Positions 20,001 through 28,974 of a stretch of DNA of 64,000 bases are shown here, piece after piece. The position numbers and the translations under genes are program-made. Every line of letters starts with the position of its first letter. The stretch's first letter is position 1. Origin of the DNA: Aquipluma nitroreducens (lineage in GTDB: Bacteria; Bacteroidota; Bacteroidia; Bacteroidales; Prolixibacteraceae); assembly GCF_009689585.1 (NCBI RefSeq), contig NZ_AP018694.1:4889501-4953500 (forward strand), given 5' to 3'. The notes beneath the pieces were generated by a model that had not been told where the DNA came from, did no database searches, and saw only the letters and a program-made list of their open reading frames with translations.

Positions 20001-20190
20001 TTCAAATTATATATTGACATGACATTAGGAAAATGGGATACGACAAACTGGACAGATGAAGTCATCTCAAAGCTAAAATTAGATTTTGCCAATGGAGTTT
20101 TGGGCATTAAAGTATGGAAAAATATTGGTATGACTCATAAAGACTCATCCTACCGATTTGGGAATGGAGCAAATTGTTCAAACCTTGTTG
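20001..20190 (+). pseudogene. Remnant of an amidohydrolase related to the gene at 22947
   Basis: Between the second GH123 gene and the first propeller gene, a short open frame reads KWDTTNW, then KLKLDFANGVLGIKVWKNIG followed by MTHKDSS. It aligns with residues of the intact amidohydrolase at 22947 (NWDSANW and KLKSDFANGAIGVKVWKNIG). The frame ends in a stop, and nothing of the N-terminal metal site or C-terminus remains. Together with the downstream propeller gene it marks a decayed copy of a duplicated module. The rest of the 19919-20276 gap shows no other gene. Confidence 0.75.
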
Positions 20191-20276
20191 CCTGAAATTG
20201 CATGAATTTTGAATAAAACAGAAAGATTGATTTTAAGATATTAATTGCACTAACTGATAAAACTAACTTAAACGCG

Positions 20277-22676
20277 ATGAAATGGATTTTGTATTTTTTG
20301 ATTTTTATTATTGCCGGATGCCAGTCAGGCTCGCAGGCGAATAAACAAAAACAAGCTGTTCCTCAATGGGAAAAGATTGGTCCCGGAGGCGGTGGCTCCA
20401 CGTTTATTCCAACATTCTCATACCATAATCCGGATCATTTTTTAGTAAAGTGCGACATGACCGGCTCTTACCTGACACGAAACGGAGGCATATCGTACCA
20501 GCAAATAAACATGGCAGGAGGTGCATCCTGTTATGCCTTCGATCCCAACGATTCAACCACTGTATACATTGGTTCTTCCACCTTAAACCGCTCGAAAGAC
20601 GGAGGGAAAACCTGGGAACAAATATTTCCAAAGCAAAGTGAAATCAAAAGCGAAACATATATCGGCGATCATGCCGATTTCAAAATAGAAACTACTGAAA
20701 GTTCATTGTATGTTGGTCAGGAAGGAAATATAGGAACCATTCGGGTTGATCCTGTTCAGGCTGAAACTCTTTATTTTACGATGGGTTCGTATTTCTTTTA
20801 CAGCAATAATGCCGGACAAAGCTGGAAAAGGCAGGATATTCAGCATCAGATAGATAACTTATACACGAACCCTACGAGTGCAAAAAACGAGGTTTACATC
20901 TTTTCGAACGAAGCAATAGCTATCTTCGACAAAACTTCAAAAAAGATCACCTCCCGCGATATTCCAAAAGCGATGTTGCCGGCACTTTCTTTCACCGCCG
21001 GAACAATAAAAAACACAGGTAAAACTATTTTCTATGCCCTTCATCATCTAAGTCCAAAGGAAAATGCTTACACATTTACTAACAGCGAGATATGGACATC
21101 GGAAGATCTTGGAGTAAGCTGGAATCCGGCAAAGGATGTCACCATTACGAATGAAACATCGGGACTAAAACCCTGTTTTACCATGGTGGTTTGTTCTGAG
21201 CATGATGCCGGAAATGCCTATGTTGTGACTAATAATTTTGAAGTAAAGAACAAGGACAAAACTTCAACGTTTTGGTACGGCGCGTTAAAAACCGGTGATT
21301 CAGGGAAAAGCTGGAACTGGGTCTGGAAAGGTGGTGGAGGCTCAGGCCAGTATGGTGTTCAGGATGCACAGGATGCGGCCAATTTAAAAGATTCATGGGT
21401 ACACCAGGCTTTTGGCGGTGAGTTTATCCAACTGATTGATGCAGGAGTTTCGCCGCAGGATGGAAATATTGCTATTGTTACCGATTGGTACCGCACCATG
21501 AAAACCATGGATGGTGGAAAGACCTGGAGCGAAATTTACAGCATACCAAACCCTGACGGAACTTTCACCAGCCGGGGCATGGACGTAACCACTACTTACG
21601 GTGTTCACTTCGACCCGTTCGACAAAAACCACCTTGCGATCAGTTATACTGATATTGGTTTTCATCATTCATACGATAATGGTAAAAGCTGGAACCGTTC
21701 TGTTGAAGGTGTTCCAAACAATTGGGTAAACACCTGTTATTGGATGGTATTTGATCCGGAAGTAAAAGGCAAAGTCTGGTCGGTTTGGTCTGGAATACAC
21801 GATTTTCCAAGAGGTAAAATGACCCGCAACCCGAAATGGAAAGAAAGCAAAAATGCCAATGGCGGCGTTTGTGTTTCAACTGATGGTGGTAAAACCTGGA
21901 AGCCTACAATTGAAGGAATGGGAACGAATTCTCCGGCAACCTCAATCGTGCTCGACCCAAAATCGGCACCAGGAAACCGTACGCTTTATGCCGGTGTATA
22001 CAGCAAAGGCGTATTCAAATCGACTGACGACGGTAGGACATGGACACTAAAGAATAATGGGATTGAAACAAATACTTGTGCTTTTGAACTTACACTGGCT
22101 GGTAATGGAAATTTATTCCTGACGGTCAGCCCGACACCTGTATACAAAGATGGAAAGAAAGGGAAAGAAATTTTTTCAGGAGCAGTTTACCGCTCTACAG
22201 ATGGTGCTGAAAACTGGACGAAACTGAAGGTGTGTGATGGTTTACTTTTCCCCAATGGAATAGCCATTGACCCTGCAAATCCTGATTTATTGTACCTGGG
22301 TTGTTGGGCCAATATTAGCCTGGCCGATATGGTGGGCGGCGATGTTGTTCGGGAAAACGGCGGCGACAAAATGCTCGATATGCCCGGTGGTATTTTCAGG
22401 AGTGAAGATGGAGGAAATACCTGGAAATCAATATTCGACAAAAAACAATACGTCTATGATGTAACAATTGATCCCTATCATTCAGGAAGATTGTATTGCA
22501 ACACATTTAACCAGGCAGCCTGGCGCAGCGACGATTTGGGCAAAACCTGGAAGAAGATAAAAGGCTATGATTTTCATTGGGGGCAACGGATTATTGTTGA
22601 TCAAAACGATCATGAAAAAGTGTTTATCACCACATTTGGCTCCAGCGTTTGGCATGGTGTGCCTGAAGTAGAGTAA
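20277..22676 (+). CDS. Asp-box (BNR) beta-propeller lipoprotein, copy 1
   Basis: A 799-residue lipoprotein (lipobox IIAGC, Cys15). The mature protein starts with WEKIGPGGGGSTFIP and CDMTGSYLTRNGG. It then carries about ten Asp-box-like motifs of the S-x-DGGKTW type, for example SKDGGKTW, MDGGKTW, TDGGKTW, TDDGRTW and EDGGNTW. Such propellers occur in sialidases, GH74 glucanases and sortilin-like proteins; the GGGG start recalls GH74-like proteins. No catalytic assignment is possible from sequence alone. It is paralogous to the protein at 24035 and probably works at the cell surface on the glycan of this locus. Confidence 0.8.
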   Translation: MKWILYFLIFIIAGCQSGSQANKQKQAVPQWEKIGPGGGGSTFIPTFSYHNPDHFLVKCDMTGSYLTRNGGISYQQINMAGGASCYAFDPNDSTTVYIGSSTLNRSKDGGKTWEQIFPKQSEIKSETYIGDHADFKIETTESSLYVGQEGNIGTIRVDPVQAETLYFTMGSYFFYSNNAGQSWKRQDIQHQIDNLYTNPTSAKNEVYIFSNEAIAIFDKTSKKITSRDIPKAMLPALSFTAGTIKNTGKTIFYALHHLSPKENAYTFTNSEIWTSEDLGVSWNPAKDVTITNETSGLKPCFTMVVCSEHDAGNAYVVTNNFEVKNKDKTSTFWYGALKTGDSGKSWNWVWKGGGGSGQYGVQDAQDAANLKDSWVHQAFGGEFIQLIDAGVSPQDGNIAIVTDWYRTMKTMDGGKTWSEIYSIPNPDGTFTSRGMDVTTTYGVHFDPFDKNHLAISYTDIGFHHSYDNGKSWNRSVEGVPNNWVNTCYWMVFDPEVKGKVWSVWSGIHDFPRGKMTRNPKWKESKNANGGVCVSTDGGKTWKPTIEGMGTNSPATSIVLDPKSAPGNRTLYAGVYSKGVFKSTDDGRTWTLKNNGIETNTCAFELTLAGNGNLFLTVSPTPVYKDGKKGKEIFSGAVYRSTDGAENWTKLKVCDGLLFPNGIAIDPANPDLLYLGCWANISLADMVGGDVVRENGGDKMLDMPGGIFRSEDGGNTWKSIFDKKQYVYDVTIDPYHSGRLYCNTFNQAAWRSDDLGKTWKKIKGYDFHWGQRIIVDQNDHEKVFITTFGSSVWHGVPEVE

Positions 22677-22750
22677 TAATTGACGATCTTTAAGACATGA
22701 AATCTTTTAATAGTGCCGGAAACGGTTGATCTGTAGAAAGGTATAAATGA

Positions 22751-22891
22751 ATTGAAATTATGGACATTGATACCATCGCAGCCGGCGACATAAAGAATGG
22801 CTTTGTTTTCAACACCGTTCATAACATTCGGGCCAATGTGCCGGTCGAAAACATTGTGGCAATGATAAATGATGTAAAAGATTTTAACTAA
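22751..22891 (+). pseudogene. C-terminal remnant of a uroporphyrinogen-decarboxylase-like (URO-D) protein
   Basis: A short frame preceded immediately by a stop reads DIDTIAAGDIKNGFVFNTVH and continues NIRANVPVENIVAMINDVKDFN. This matches the usual C-terminal end of URO-D superfamily proteins (a G-G-FVFN-HNIQ-VP-EN-AM pattern), often corrinoid methyltransferases or uncharacterised enzymes in Bacteroidota sugar loci. Everything upstream of these 46 codons is absent. An ATG lies at 22760, but a functional 43-residue peptide seems unlikely. Confidence 0.6.
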
Positions 22892-22946
22892 CAAACTTAG
22901 CTCCGTATGAGAAGCTTGAATATATACTTTATTAAAATTACATTTT

Positions 22947-24038
22947 ATGAAAAAATCAATTCGAACCTATAGCATAATAGGGTCAATCCTGATGCTAAGT
23001 GCTTGTTCCAATAAGTATTACACGATGGAAGATTTCAAGAAGGTTAAAAAAATTGACACTCACACTCATCTTAATTCGGGAAATACAGCGTTGGCAGAAT
23101 TGGCAAAAGAAGATAATTTCAAACTTCTTACCATTAATGTTGATGTTCCGGATTTGCCATCTCTTGAAAAACAATTTGAATATGCCTCCATTCAGAAGAA
23201 ACAGTTTCCTGATAATATTGATTTTTTGACCTCATTTACACTGGTTAACTGGGATTCGGCAAACTGGGCCGATCAAACTATTGCAAAGTTAAAATCTGAC
23301 TTTGCCAATGGAGCAATTGGTGTAAAAGTCTGGAAAAATATTGGAATGGCTTATAAGGACTCGGCCAATCATTTTATAATGATCGACAATCCAAAATTTG
23401 ATAAGGTGATAGACAATATCATCTCACAGGATAAAACTGTTCTGGGTCACCTGGGCGAACCCCGCAATTGCTGGCTTCCAATCGACCAGATGACGGTGAG
23501 AGGAGACCGGGAATATTTTACGGCACATCCTGAATATCATATGTACCTTCATCCTGAATATCCATCATATGAAGATCAGATCAATGCCCGCGACAGGTTT
23601 GTGGAGCGTCACCCCAATATGCGCTTTGTTGGAGCACATTTAGGCAGTCTGGAATGGAGCGTTGACGAATTGGCCAAAAGGCTTGATAAATTCCCAAACA
23701 TGGCGGTTGATATGGCGGAAAGGATTTGTCATCTGGAACTCCAATCTCAAAAAGACAGGGAAAAGGTTCGACAGTTTTTTCTAAAGTATCAGGATCGGTT
23801 AATGTATGCTACTGACAAAGTCTTTGAATCAACTTCAGATGAAGAAATAAAAAAAGCGAAAGAACAATTGCATAATACCTGGTTCGAAGATTGGCAATAT
23901 TTTGTGACTAACGATAAAATGACTAACAACAAGGTTGAAGGTGAATTTCAGGGCTTACAATTGCCCAAAGAAGTGGTGGATAAAATCTATCGCCTGAATG
24001 CAGTGAAATGGTTTAAAATCAAAGAATCAAAGATATGA
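22947..24038 (+). CDS. Amidohydrolase-family (amidohydro_2) lipoprotein
   Basis: A 363-residue protein with lipobox LSAC (Cys20). The TIM-barrel metal-hydrolase motif IDTHTHL (His39, His41) follows. Later GHLGEPRNCW, FVGAHLGSLEW and YATD supply the expected His, His and Asp ligands. The family hydrolyses or decarboxylates varied substrates, and here it is exported and tied to glycan genes. The stop overlaps the start of the next gene (ATGA), so the amidohydrolase and the propeller protein are translationally coupled. The substrate is unknown; a lactone, ester or amide linked to a sugar is a reasonable guess. Confidence 0.82.
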   Translation: MKKSIRTYSIIGSILMLSACSNKYYTMEDFKKVKKIDTHTHLNSGNTALAELAKEDNFKLLTINVDVPDLPSLEKQFEYASIQKKQFPDNIDFLTSFTLVNWDSANWADQTIAKLKSDFANGAIGVKVWKNIGMAYKDSANHFIMIDNPKFDKVIDNIISQDKTVLGHLGEPRNCWLPIDQMTVRGDREYFTAHPEYHMYLHPEYPSYEDQINARDRFVERHPNMRFVGAHLGSLEWSVDELAKRLDKFPNMAVDMAERICHLELQSQKDREKVRQFFLKYQDRLMYATDKVFESTSDEEIKKAKEQLHNTWFEDWQYFVTNDKMTNNKVEGEFQGLQLPKEVVDKIYRLNAVKWFKIKESKI

Positions 24039-26449
24039 AAAGATTGAATAAAGTAACCGTCTGCAATGCCGTTTTTGGATTCATTATTTTGACAAGTCTT
24101 TTAATGGCCTGCCAATCTGCAAAAGTCAATACCGTTGAAAAAGAGAAAAACTCAATTGGTCGTAACGATACTTGGGGTTTTGTCGGTGCCGGAGGCGGTG
24201 GCGCTATGTTTCATCCAACAGTGAGCCCTCATAATTCTGATTTTGCGTTTGTGAGTTGTGACATGACTGGATCATTTGTAACATACAATGGTGGAGAATC
24301 ATGGCGTATGTTTAACTTGCGAAGTCCAATTAACTATTATGTGTTTGACCCTCTTGATTCAAATACAGTTTATGCAAATTCAATAGCATTATTTAAGAGT
24401 ACTGATAGAGGAAACACCTGGAGCGTTTTATATCCTAATCCTGATGAAATCATTGGAGTTGTTTCAAAAGGCGACCACGCTCAGGAAATTGTAGTTACCC
24501 GCGATAGTACAAAAAGAGAGGTCCTGGCATTTGCTGTAGATCCGGAAAATTCAAAAAAACTTTATGCAGTTATTTCAATTGATAAATCTATAGCTTGTTA
24601 TATCTCTGACAATGGTGGTCTGCAATGGACGATGGAATCAGAAGTAAATGAAGGAGTTCAGAATATTTACATTGTTCCGTCATCACCCAAAAGCGAACGT
24701 ACAATTTATATCACCGGAAAGAATTCAATTACTGTTCGGGAAAATGGGCTCTGGAAAATCAATAAAGGCCCTCAAAACGTGGGTAAAGTGACAGCGTTTG
24801 CAGGTGGTTTTGATAAGCAGCAAAATAAATTCATTATTTACGCTATTTCAGGGAAAGGATACTTTAATGCCCAAGGAGACAATTCAGGAATTTTTTATAC
24901 TGATGATGGAGGCAAAACCTGGGAAAACAGGCAGGACGGGCTTGTCGCATTTAACATGAAAGACACAGAGCTGCCCGAATGGCGAGCTATTGCGACCAGT
25001 GCTTTGCATCCTGAGGTTATATATATTTCCTACAATAATTTGAAAGTGAATAAGGATACTACTTGTATTGGAGTTGCTAAAAGTGATGACTATGGAAAAA
25101 CATGGAAGCTTGTTTGGAAAGATGTTTTAACAAAAACAGTCAATACCCCTTCTGTAAATTTCATAAGTGGTTGGCTAAACTATCGTTTTGGACCTACATG
25201 GGGAGAAAATCCTTTCTCAATAGGTGTATCTGCCGCTAATGCCAATGTGGCTTATGCAACTGATTTTGGCCGAACAGTCAAAACAACCGATGGTGGTAAA
25301 ACGTGGGAACAACTTTATACGAAAAAGAAGCAGGGTGCCGGATGGATGTCAAGAGGACTTGAAGTTAATACTGGGTATGCTGTTGTATTTGATCCTTTTG
25401 ATGTAAACCATATTTTTCTGGCAAATACTGACATTGGTTTAATGGAAAGTAACGATGGCGGTGAAAGTTGGTCAAGTGCAACTAATAATAACGGTATTCC
25501 TCGCAAATGGCAAAATAGTACCATTTGGTTAACATTTGATCCGAAAATCAAGGGGAAAGCTTGGGCAGCAATGAGTGGGACTCATGATTTGCCAAGGCCT
25601 AAAATGTGGCGAAAAGATGGCATTTCAAACTATAAAGGAGGTATTCTGCTAACAGAAAACGGCGGTAAAACCTGGCAACCTGTTAGCGCTGATAATATTG
25701 GTGAAGCAGCCATTACTCATATTCTCATTGATCCTTCGAGCAATAAAGCATCCAGAACTTTATATGCCTGTGCTTTTGGTAAAGGGGTATTCAAATCGGT
25801 TGACGGAGGTAAAACATGGCAACAGAAAAATAAAGGATTAATGAATAAAGAACCATTTGCATGGAGAATTATAAGAAAAGATAAAGATGGCGTACTGTTT
25901 TTAATCCTTAGCCGGAGAAGTGATGATGGAAGTATTGGTAATGATGGTGATGGGGCGATTTATCGGTCAGACAATAATGCTGAAACTTGGACTTTAGTTC
26001 CGCTTCCTGCTGAAACCAACGGTCCCACCTGTTTAACTGTTGATCCTGACAATTCCAAACAACTTCTTTTAGCAGCTTGGGGGAGAAGTACCAAGGATAA
26101 ATTTACACCAGATATAGGCGGTGGAATTTTTCTTTCAAATGATGATGGGAAAAGCTGGAAGCCTGTAATTCAAAAAGATCAACACATCAATGATATAACC
26201 TATGATCCTCGCAACAAGACATATTATGCCTGTGGGTTCAATGGGTCTGCATACAGATCAATCGATCAGGGAAAAACCTGGAATCGTATTAAAGGGTATA
26301 ACTTCAAATGGGGGAAAAGGGTAGACTTGGATCCCCGCGATCCTGAAAAAATATTTATCGTCACATTTGGTGGTGGAGTTTGGTATGGCCCGGCTAAAGG
26401 CGATGAGCAAGCTGTGGAAGACATTATTACACCTCTGAAATCGTTTTAA
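24035..26449 (+). CDS. Asp-box (BNR) beta-propeller lipoprotein, copy 2
   Basis: An 804-residue lipoprotein (LLMAC, Cys26) paralogous to the protein at 20277. It shows the same opening GFVGAGGGGAMFHPTVSPHN and CDMTGSFVTYNGG, and about eleven Asp-box-like repeats such as TDRGNTW, TDDGGKTW, TDGGKTW, NDGGESW and ENGGKTW. Both copies end with a closely similar KTWNRIKGYNFKWGKR-type segment and a VTFGGGVW/TTFGSSVW motif. The start overlaps the amidohydrolase stop by four bases. Enzyme versus binding protein cannot be decided from sequence. Confidence 0.8.
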   Translation: MKRLNKVTVCNAVFGFIILTSLLMACQSAKVNTVEKEKNSIGRNDTWGFVGAGGGGAMFHPTVSPHNSDFAFVSCDMTGSFVTYNGGESWRMFNLRSPINYYVFDPLDSNTVYANSIALFKSTDRGNTWSVLYPNPDEIIGVVSKGDHAQEIVVTRDSTKREVLAFAVDPENSKKLYAVISIDKSIACYISDNGGLQWTMESEVNEGVQNIYIVPSSPKSERTIYITGKNSITVRENGLWKINKGPQNVGKVTAFAGGFDKQQNKFIIYAISGKGYFNAQGDNSGIFYTDDGGKTWENRQDGLVAFNMKDTELPEWRAIATSALHPEVIYISYNNLKVNKDTTCIGVAKSDDYGKTWKLVWKDVLTKTVNTPSVNFISGWLNYRFGPTWGENPFSIGVSAANANVAYATDFGRTVKTTDGGKTWEQLYTKKKQGAGWMSRGLEVNTGYAVVFDPFDVNHIFLANTDIGLMESNDGGESWSSATNNNGIPRKWQNSTIWLTFDPKIKGKAWAAMSGTHDLPRPKMWRKDGISNYKGGILLTENGGKTWQPVSADNIGEAAITHILIDPSSNKASRTLYACAFGKGVFKSVDGGKTWQQKNKGLMNKEPFAWRIIRKDKDGVLFLILSRRSDDGSIGNDGDGAIYRSDNNAETWTLVPLPAETNGPTCLTVDPDNSKQLLLAAWGRSTKDKFTPDIGGGIFLSNDDGKSWKPVIQKDQHINDITYDPRNKTYYACGFNGSAYRSIDQGKTWNRIKGYNFKWGKRVDLDPRDPEKIFIVTFGGGVWYGPAKGDEQAVEDIITPLKSF

Positions 26450-26497
26450 ATTCGGCTTTTTAATTACTATGCCCAGACTTATCCAAAAAAGCAAAAT

Positions 26498-26632
26498 ATG
26501 TCAAAAGTAATTATAGGAATCTCACCGTCAGGATTGCCCAATACGGACAATTCTGTCATTGAATATATGTCAGGCCGGTTGCCCGCAGGCCCAGCATGTT
26601 TTGCGAGGGAAGCAGTGATCAAAAACGATTAA
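26498..26632 (+). other. Small open frame of 44 codons, possible gene remnant
   Basis: In the gap before the DUF4832 gene an ATG-initiated frame encodes SKVIIGISPSGLPNTDNSVI, continuing EYMSGRLPAGPACFAREAVIKND. The composition is protein-like and not AT-driven. It may be the C-terminal leftover of a deleted enzyme, like the remnants at 20001 and 22751. No family is recognised, and a genuine small protein cannot be excluded. Confidence 0.35.
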
Positions 26633-26679
26633 GTTAAAATTCAAAAGTATAAAACTAATCAGCCTAAAATAGATACAAA

Positions 26680-28170
26680 ATGAAACGAAGATTCTTGTTT
26701 TTAGCAGTGGCTTTATTGGGAATATCCAGCCTGAAAGCACAGGAACAACCGGTGCAGATAAGGGTAAAACCAATCGAAATTCATGATGTTTTAAACAATC
26801 CGGGAATTGGATTCACTACTTTTCAGCGGTTTAACGGCGATTCATTAAATGCCGGAGAAGGCTGGACAGAAGGTTTACCAATTTTATATCAGAAATTTGA
26901 CGGAAACCTTACTAATAAAAACCATCCTCAAACTACAATTGCCTATTTCAGGGTGGATTGGAAATATATGGAGCCAGAGATGGAAAAATACAACTGGCCC
27001 ATGATTGACAAAGCTTTACGGACAGCCGCCGAAAGGGGACAAACCTTAATGCTGCGGATAGCTCCGTATGAAGCTGGGGAAAAAGATGTGCCTGCCTGGT
27101 ATCGAAAGTTAGTCGGACCGGAAGATAAAAATCAATCGGCCAAATGGCGGATTGATCCTGAAGATCCGCGGTACATTCAATATTTTGGGGGTTTGATTCA
27201 GGCCCTGGGACAGCGTTATGACGGGCATCCTGATTTGGAATCAGTGGATGTTTCGATAGTTGGTTACTGGGGCGAAGGCGACGGTTCACATTTGCTATCT
27301 GACCAGACCCGCCTGGCATTACTGAATTGCTATCTGGATAATTTCAAAAAAACACCGCTGACATTTCAGCCACTTAACGGGGATGCTCCCGATCCCGGTG
27401 TTATAGTAAAAGGCACGAACATTTCAGCATCGTGGCCCGACGGAAGGAATAACGGTACCGGGACACAAATGAGATATTTAGGTTACCGGGTGGATTGTCT
27501 GGGCGATATGACCACCGACCTTTGGCCTGAAAAACATTGGAGCCACATGACAGATATCTATCCCAAAGACATCGTGAAAAGCGGGATGAGTGAAGTCTGG
27601 AAAAAAGCGCCGGTGACGATGGAAATTTGTTACACGTTTTTACATTGGCTCCAAACCTTGAAATACGATGAGCAAACGGTTGATTATATTTTTGGTGAAG
27701 CACTTAAATGGCACATTACTTCATTCAATGCCAAAAGTTCGCCTGTTCCTGAAGTATGGAGTCCGCTCGTTGATAAATGGCTGAATAAAATGGGCTACCG
27801 GTATGTCCTCCGCCGGTTTGAGTATCCTTCAGTTGTGACACGCCAGGGGCAATTGTCCTATACTTCGTTATGGGAAAATGTGGGAGTGGCGCCCATTTAC
27901 AAAGACTACAAATTAGCTGTCAGACTGAAAAATTCGCATAAAACACTGGTTTTGCCTACCTGCGCCGAACTACTCAACTGGTTACCCGGTGATATTGTAG
28001 ATGAGGAAACCCTTTATATTCCTTTCGATATGCCGTTGGGAAAATATCAGCTCGAAATTGCCATTGTGTCTCCCGTTTCGTTTGAACCCAGAGTGAAGCT
28101 GGCCATTAGCGGCGTAAATAAGGACGAATGGTATCCGATGGGTGAAATTGAGGTAAAGGATCAGAAATAA
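26680..28170 (+). CDS. DUF4832 secreted protein (GH-A-like barrel plus C-terminal beta domain)
   Basis: A 496-residue protein with signal peptide (cleavage near LKAQ, residue 21). The opening NPGIGFTTFQRFN and TTIAYFRVDWKYMEPEMEKYNW are typical of DUF4832 proteins, whose N-terminal part resembles GH-A barrels such as GH42. VDVSIVGYWGEGDGSH has a Glu in the position where GH-A enzymes carry an acid. The C-terminal part (about 380-490) is the DUF4832 beta-sandwich (LWENVGVAPIYKDYKLAVRL). A glycosidase activity is plausible but unproven. It is 25 bases before the creatininase-family gene. Confidence 0.75.
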   Translation: MKRRFLFLAVALLGISSLKAQEQPVQIRVKPIEIHDVLNNPGIGFTTFQRFNGDSLNAGEGWTEGLPILYQKFDGNLTNKNHPQTTIAYFRVDWKYMEPEMEKYNWPMIDKALRTAAERGQTLMLRIAPYEAGEKDVPAWYRKLVGPEDKNQSAKWRIDPEDPRYIQYFGGLIQALGQRYDGHPDLESVDVSIVGYWGEGDGSHLLSDQTRLALLNCYLDNFKKTPLTFQPLNGDAPDPGVIVKGTNISASWPDGRNNGTGTQMRYLGYRVDCLGDMTTDLWPEKHWSHMTDIYPKDIVKSGMSEVWKKAPVTMEICYTFLHWLQTLKYDEQTVDYIFGEALKWHITSFNAKSSPVPEVWSPLVDKWLNKMGYRYVLRRFEYPSVVTRQGQLSYTSLWENVGVAPIYKDYKLAVRLKNSHKTLVLPTCAELLNWLPGDIVDEETLYIPFDMPLGKYQLEIAIVSPVSFEPRVKLAISGVNKDEWYPMGEIEVKDQK

Positions 28171-28195
28171 AACAAATTGTAAAAAGCAATCGATC

Positions 28196-28951
28196 ATGGA
28201 TCAGCCTGAAAAACAAAAGGTACTTTATTCAGAATTAACTCCGGGTGAATTTAAAATTCGATTGGCTGCAGCCCCGATTGCATACCTTCCGCTGGGAACG
28301 CTTGAATGGCACGGCGAACACATGCCGCTGGGTGCTGATGGTATTCAACCTTTTGAGTTCTTTCAGGAACTGGCAGCCGAAGTTGGTGGAATTGTTTTGC
28401 CCGCTTTGTTTTTGGGTCCCGACAAGTATGAAGAAATTGACGGCGTATATTATTATGGCAAAGATCTTGGAAACCATCCGGATTTGGCCGAACAACAATA
28501 CGACCGCCAAATTCTGACCGGAAGTGCATACTGGATTCCTGATGTGTTATACATTGCTTTGATCGGGAACCTGTTAAAGCAACTTCAGCGACAGGGGTTC
28601 AAGATTCTCGTAGCGCATGGTCACGGTCCTTCAACACGTCAGGTAATCAAATACACAGCGAAATGGGAGGCTGAGTTCGGTATCCAAATATTTCATCTTT
28701 GGGGTTCCGAAAATGACGATTGGAATGGATTTATGTCCGATCACGGTGCCATGCTCGAAACTTCGGTAGTCATGAAATACCGGCCTGATCTGGTGCATAT
28801 GGAAAACCTCACCGATGATCCGGAAGTCTGGCCTGTTGGAATCAGAGGTTATGATCCACGCATTTACGCCAGCGCTGAAAGAGGTGAAGAAATTGTAAAA
28901 ATTCAGAAGGATCGGATTGTGAGCAAATTAAAAACTGCATTAAACCAATAA
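28196..28951 (+). CDS. Creatininase-family protein (metal-dependent amidohydrolase fold)
   Basis: A 251-residue cytoplasmic protein. LPLGTLEWHGEHMPLGADG places the metal ligands Glu37, His39 and Asp48 as in creatininase. LVAHGHGPSTRQV contributes His143, although the usual NGHGGN is altered to HGHGPS. SDHGAMLETSVVM is the C-terminal His/Glu segment. The family opens lactams and cleaves formamides, and members occur in several sugar loci without a known role. It is sandwiched between DUF4832 and DUF5107 genes with gaps of 25 and 23 bases, so all three should be cotranscribed. Confidence 0.83.
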   Translation: MDQPEKQKVLYSELTPGEFKIRLAAAPIAYLPLGTLEWHGEHMPLGADGIQPFEFFQELAAEVGGIVLPALFLGPDKYEEIDGVYYYGKDLGNHPDLAEQQYDRQILTGSAYWIPDVLYIALIGNLLKQLQRQGFKILVAHGHGPSTRQVIKYTAKWEAEFGIQIFHLWGSENDDWNGFMSDHGAMLETSVVMKYRPDLVHMENLTDDPEVWPVGIRGYDPRIYASAERGEEIVKIQKDRIVSKLKTALNQ

Positions 28952-28974
28952 ACACAATTACTTAAATATCAAAC

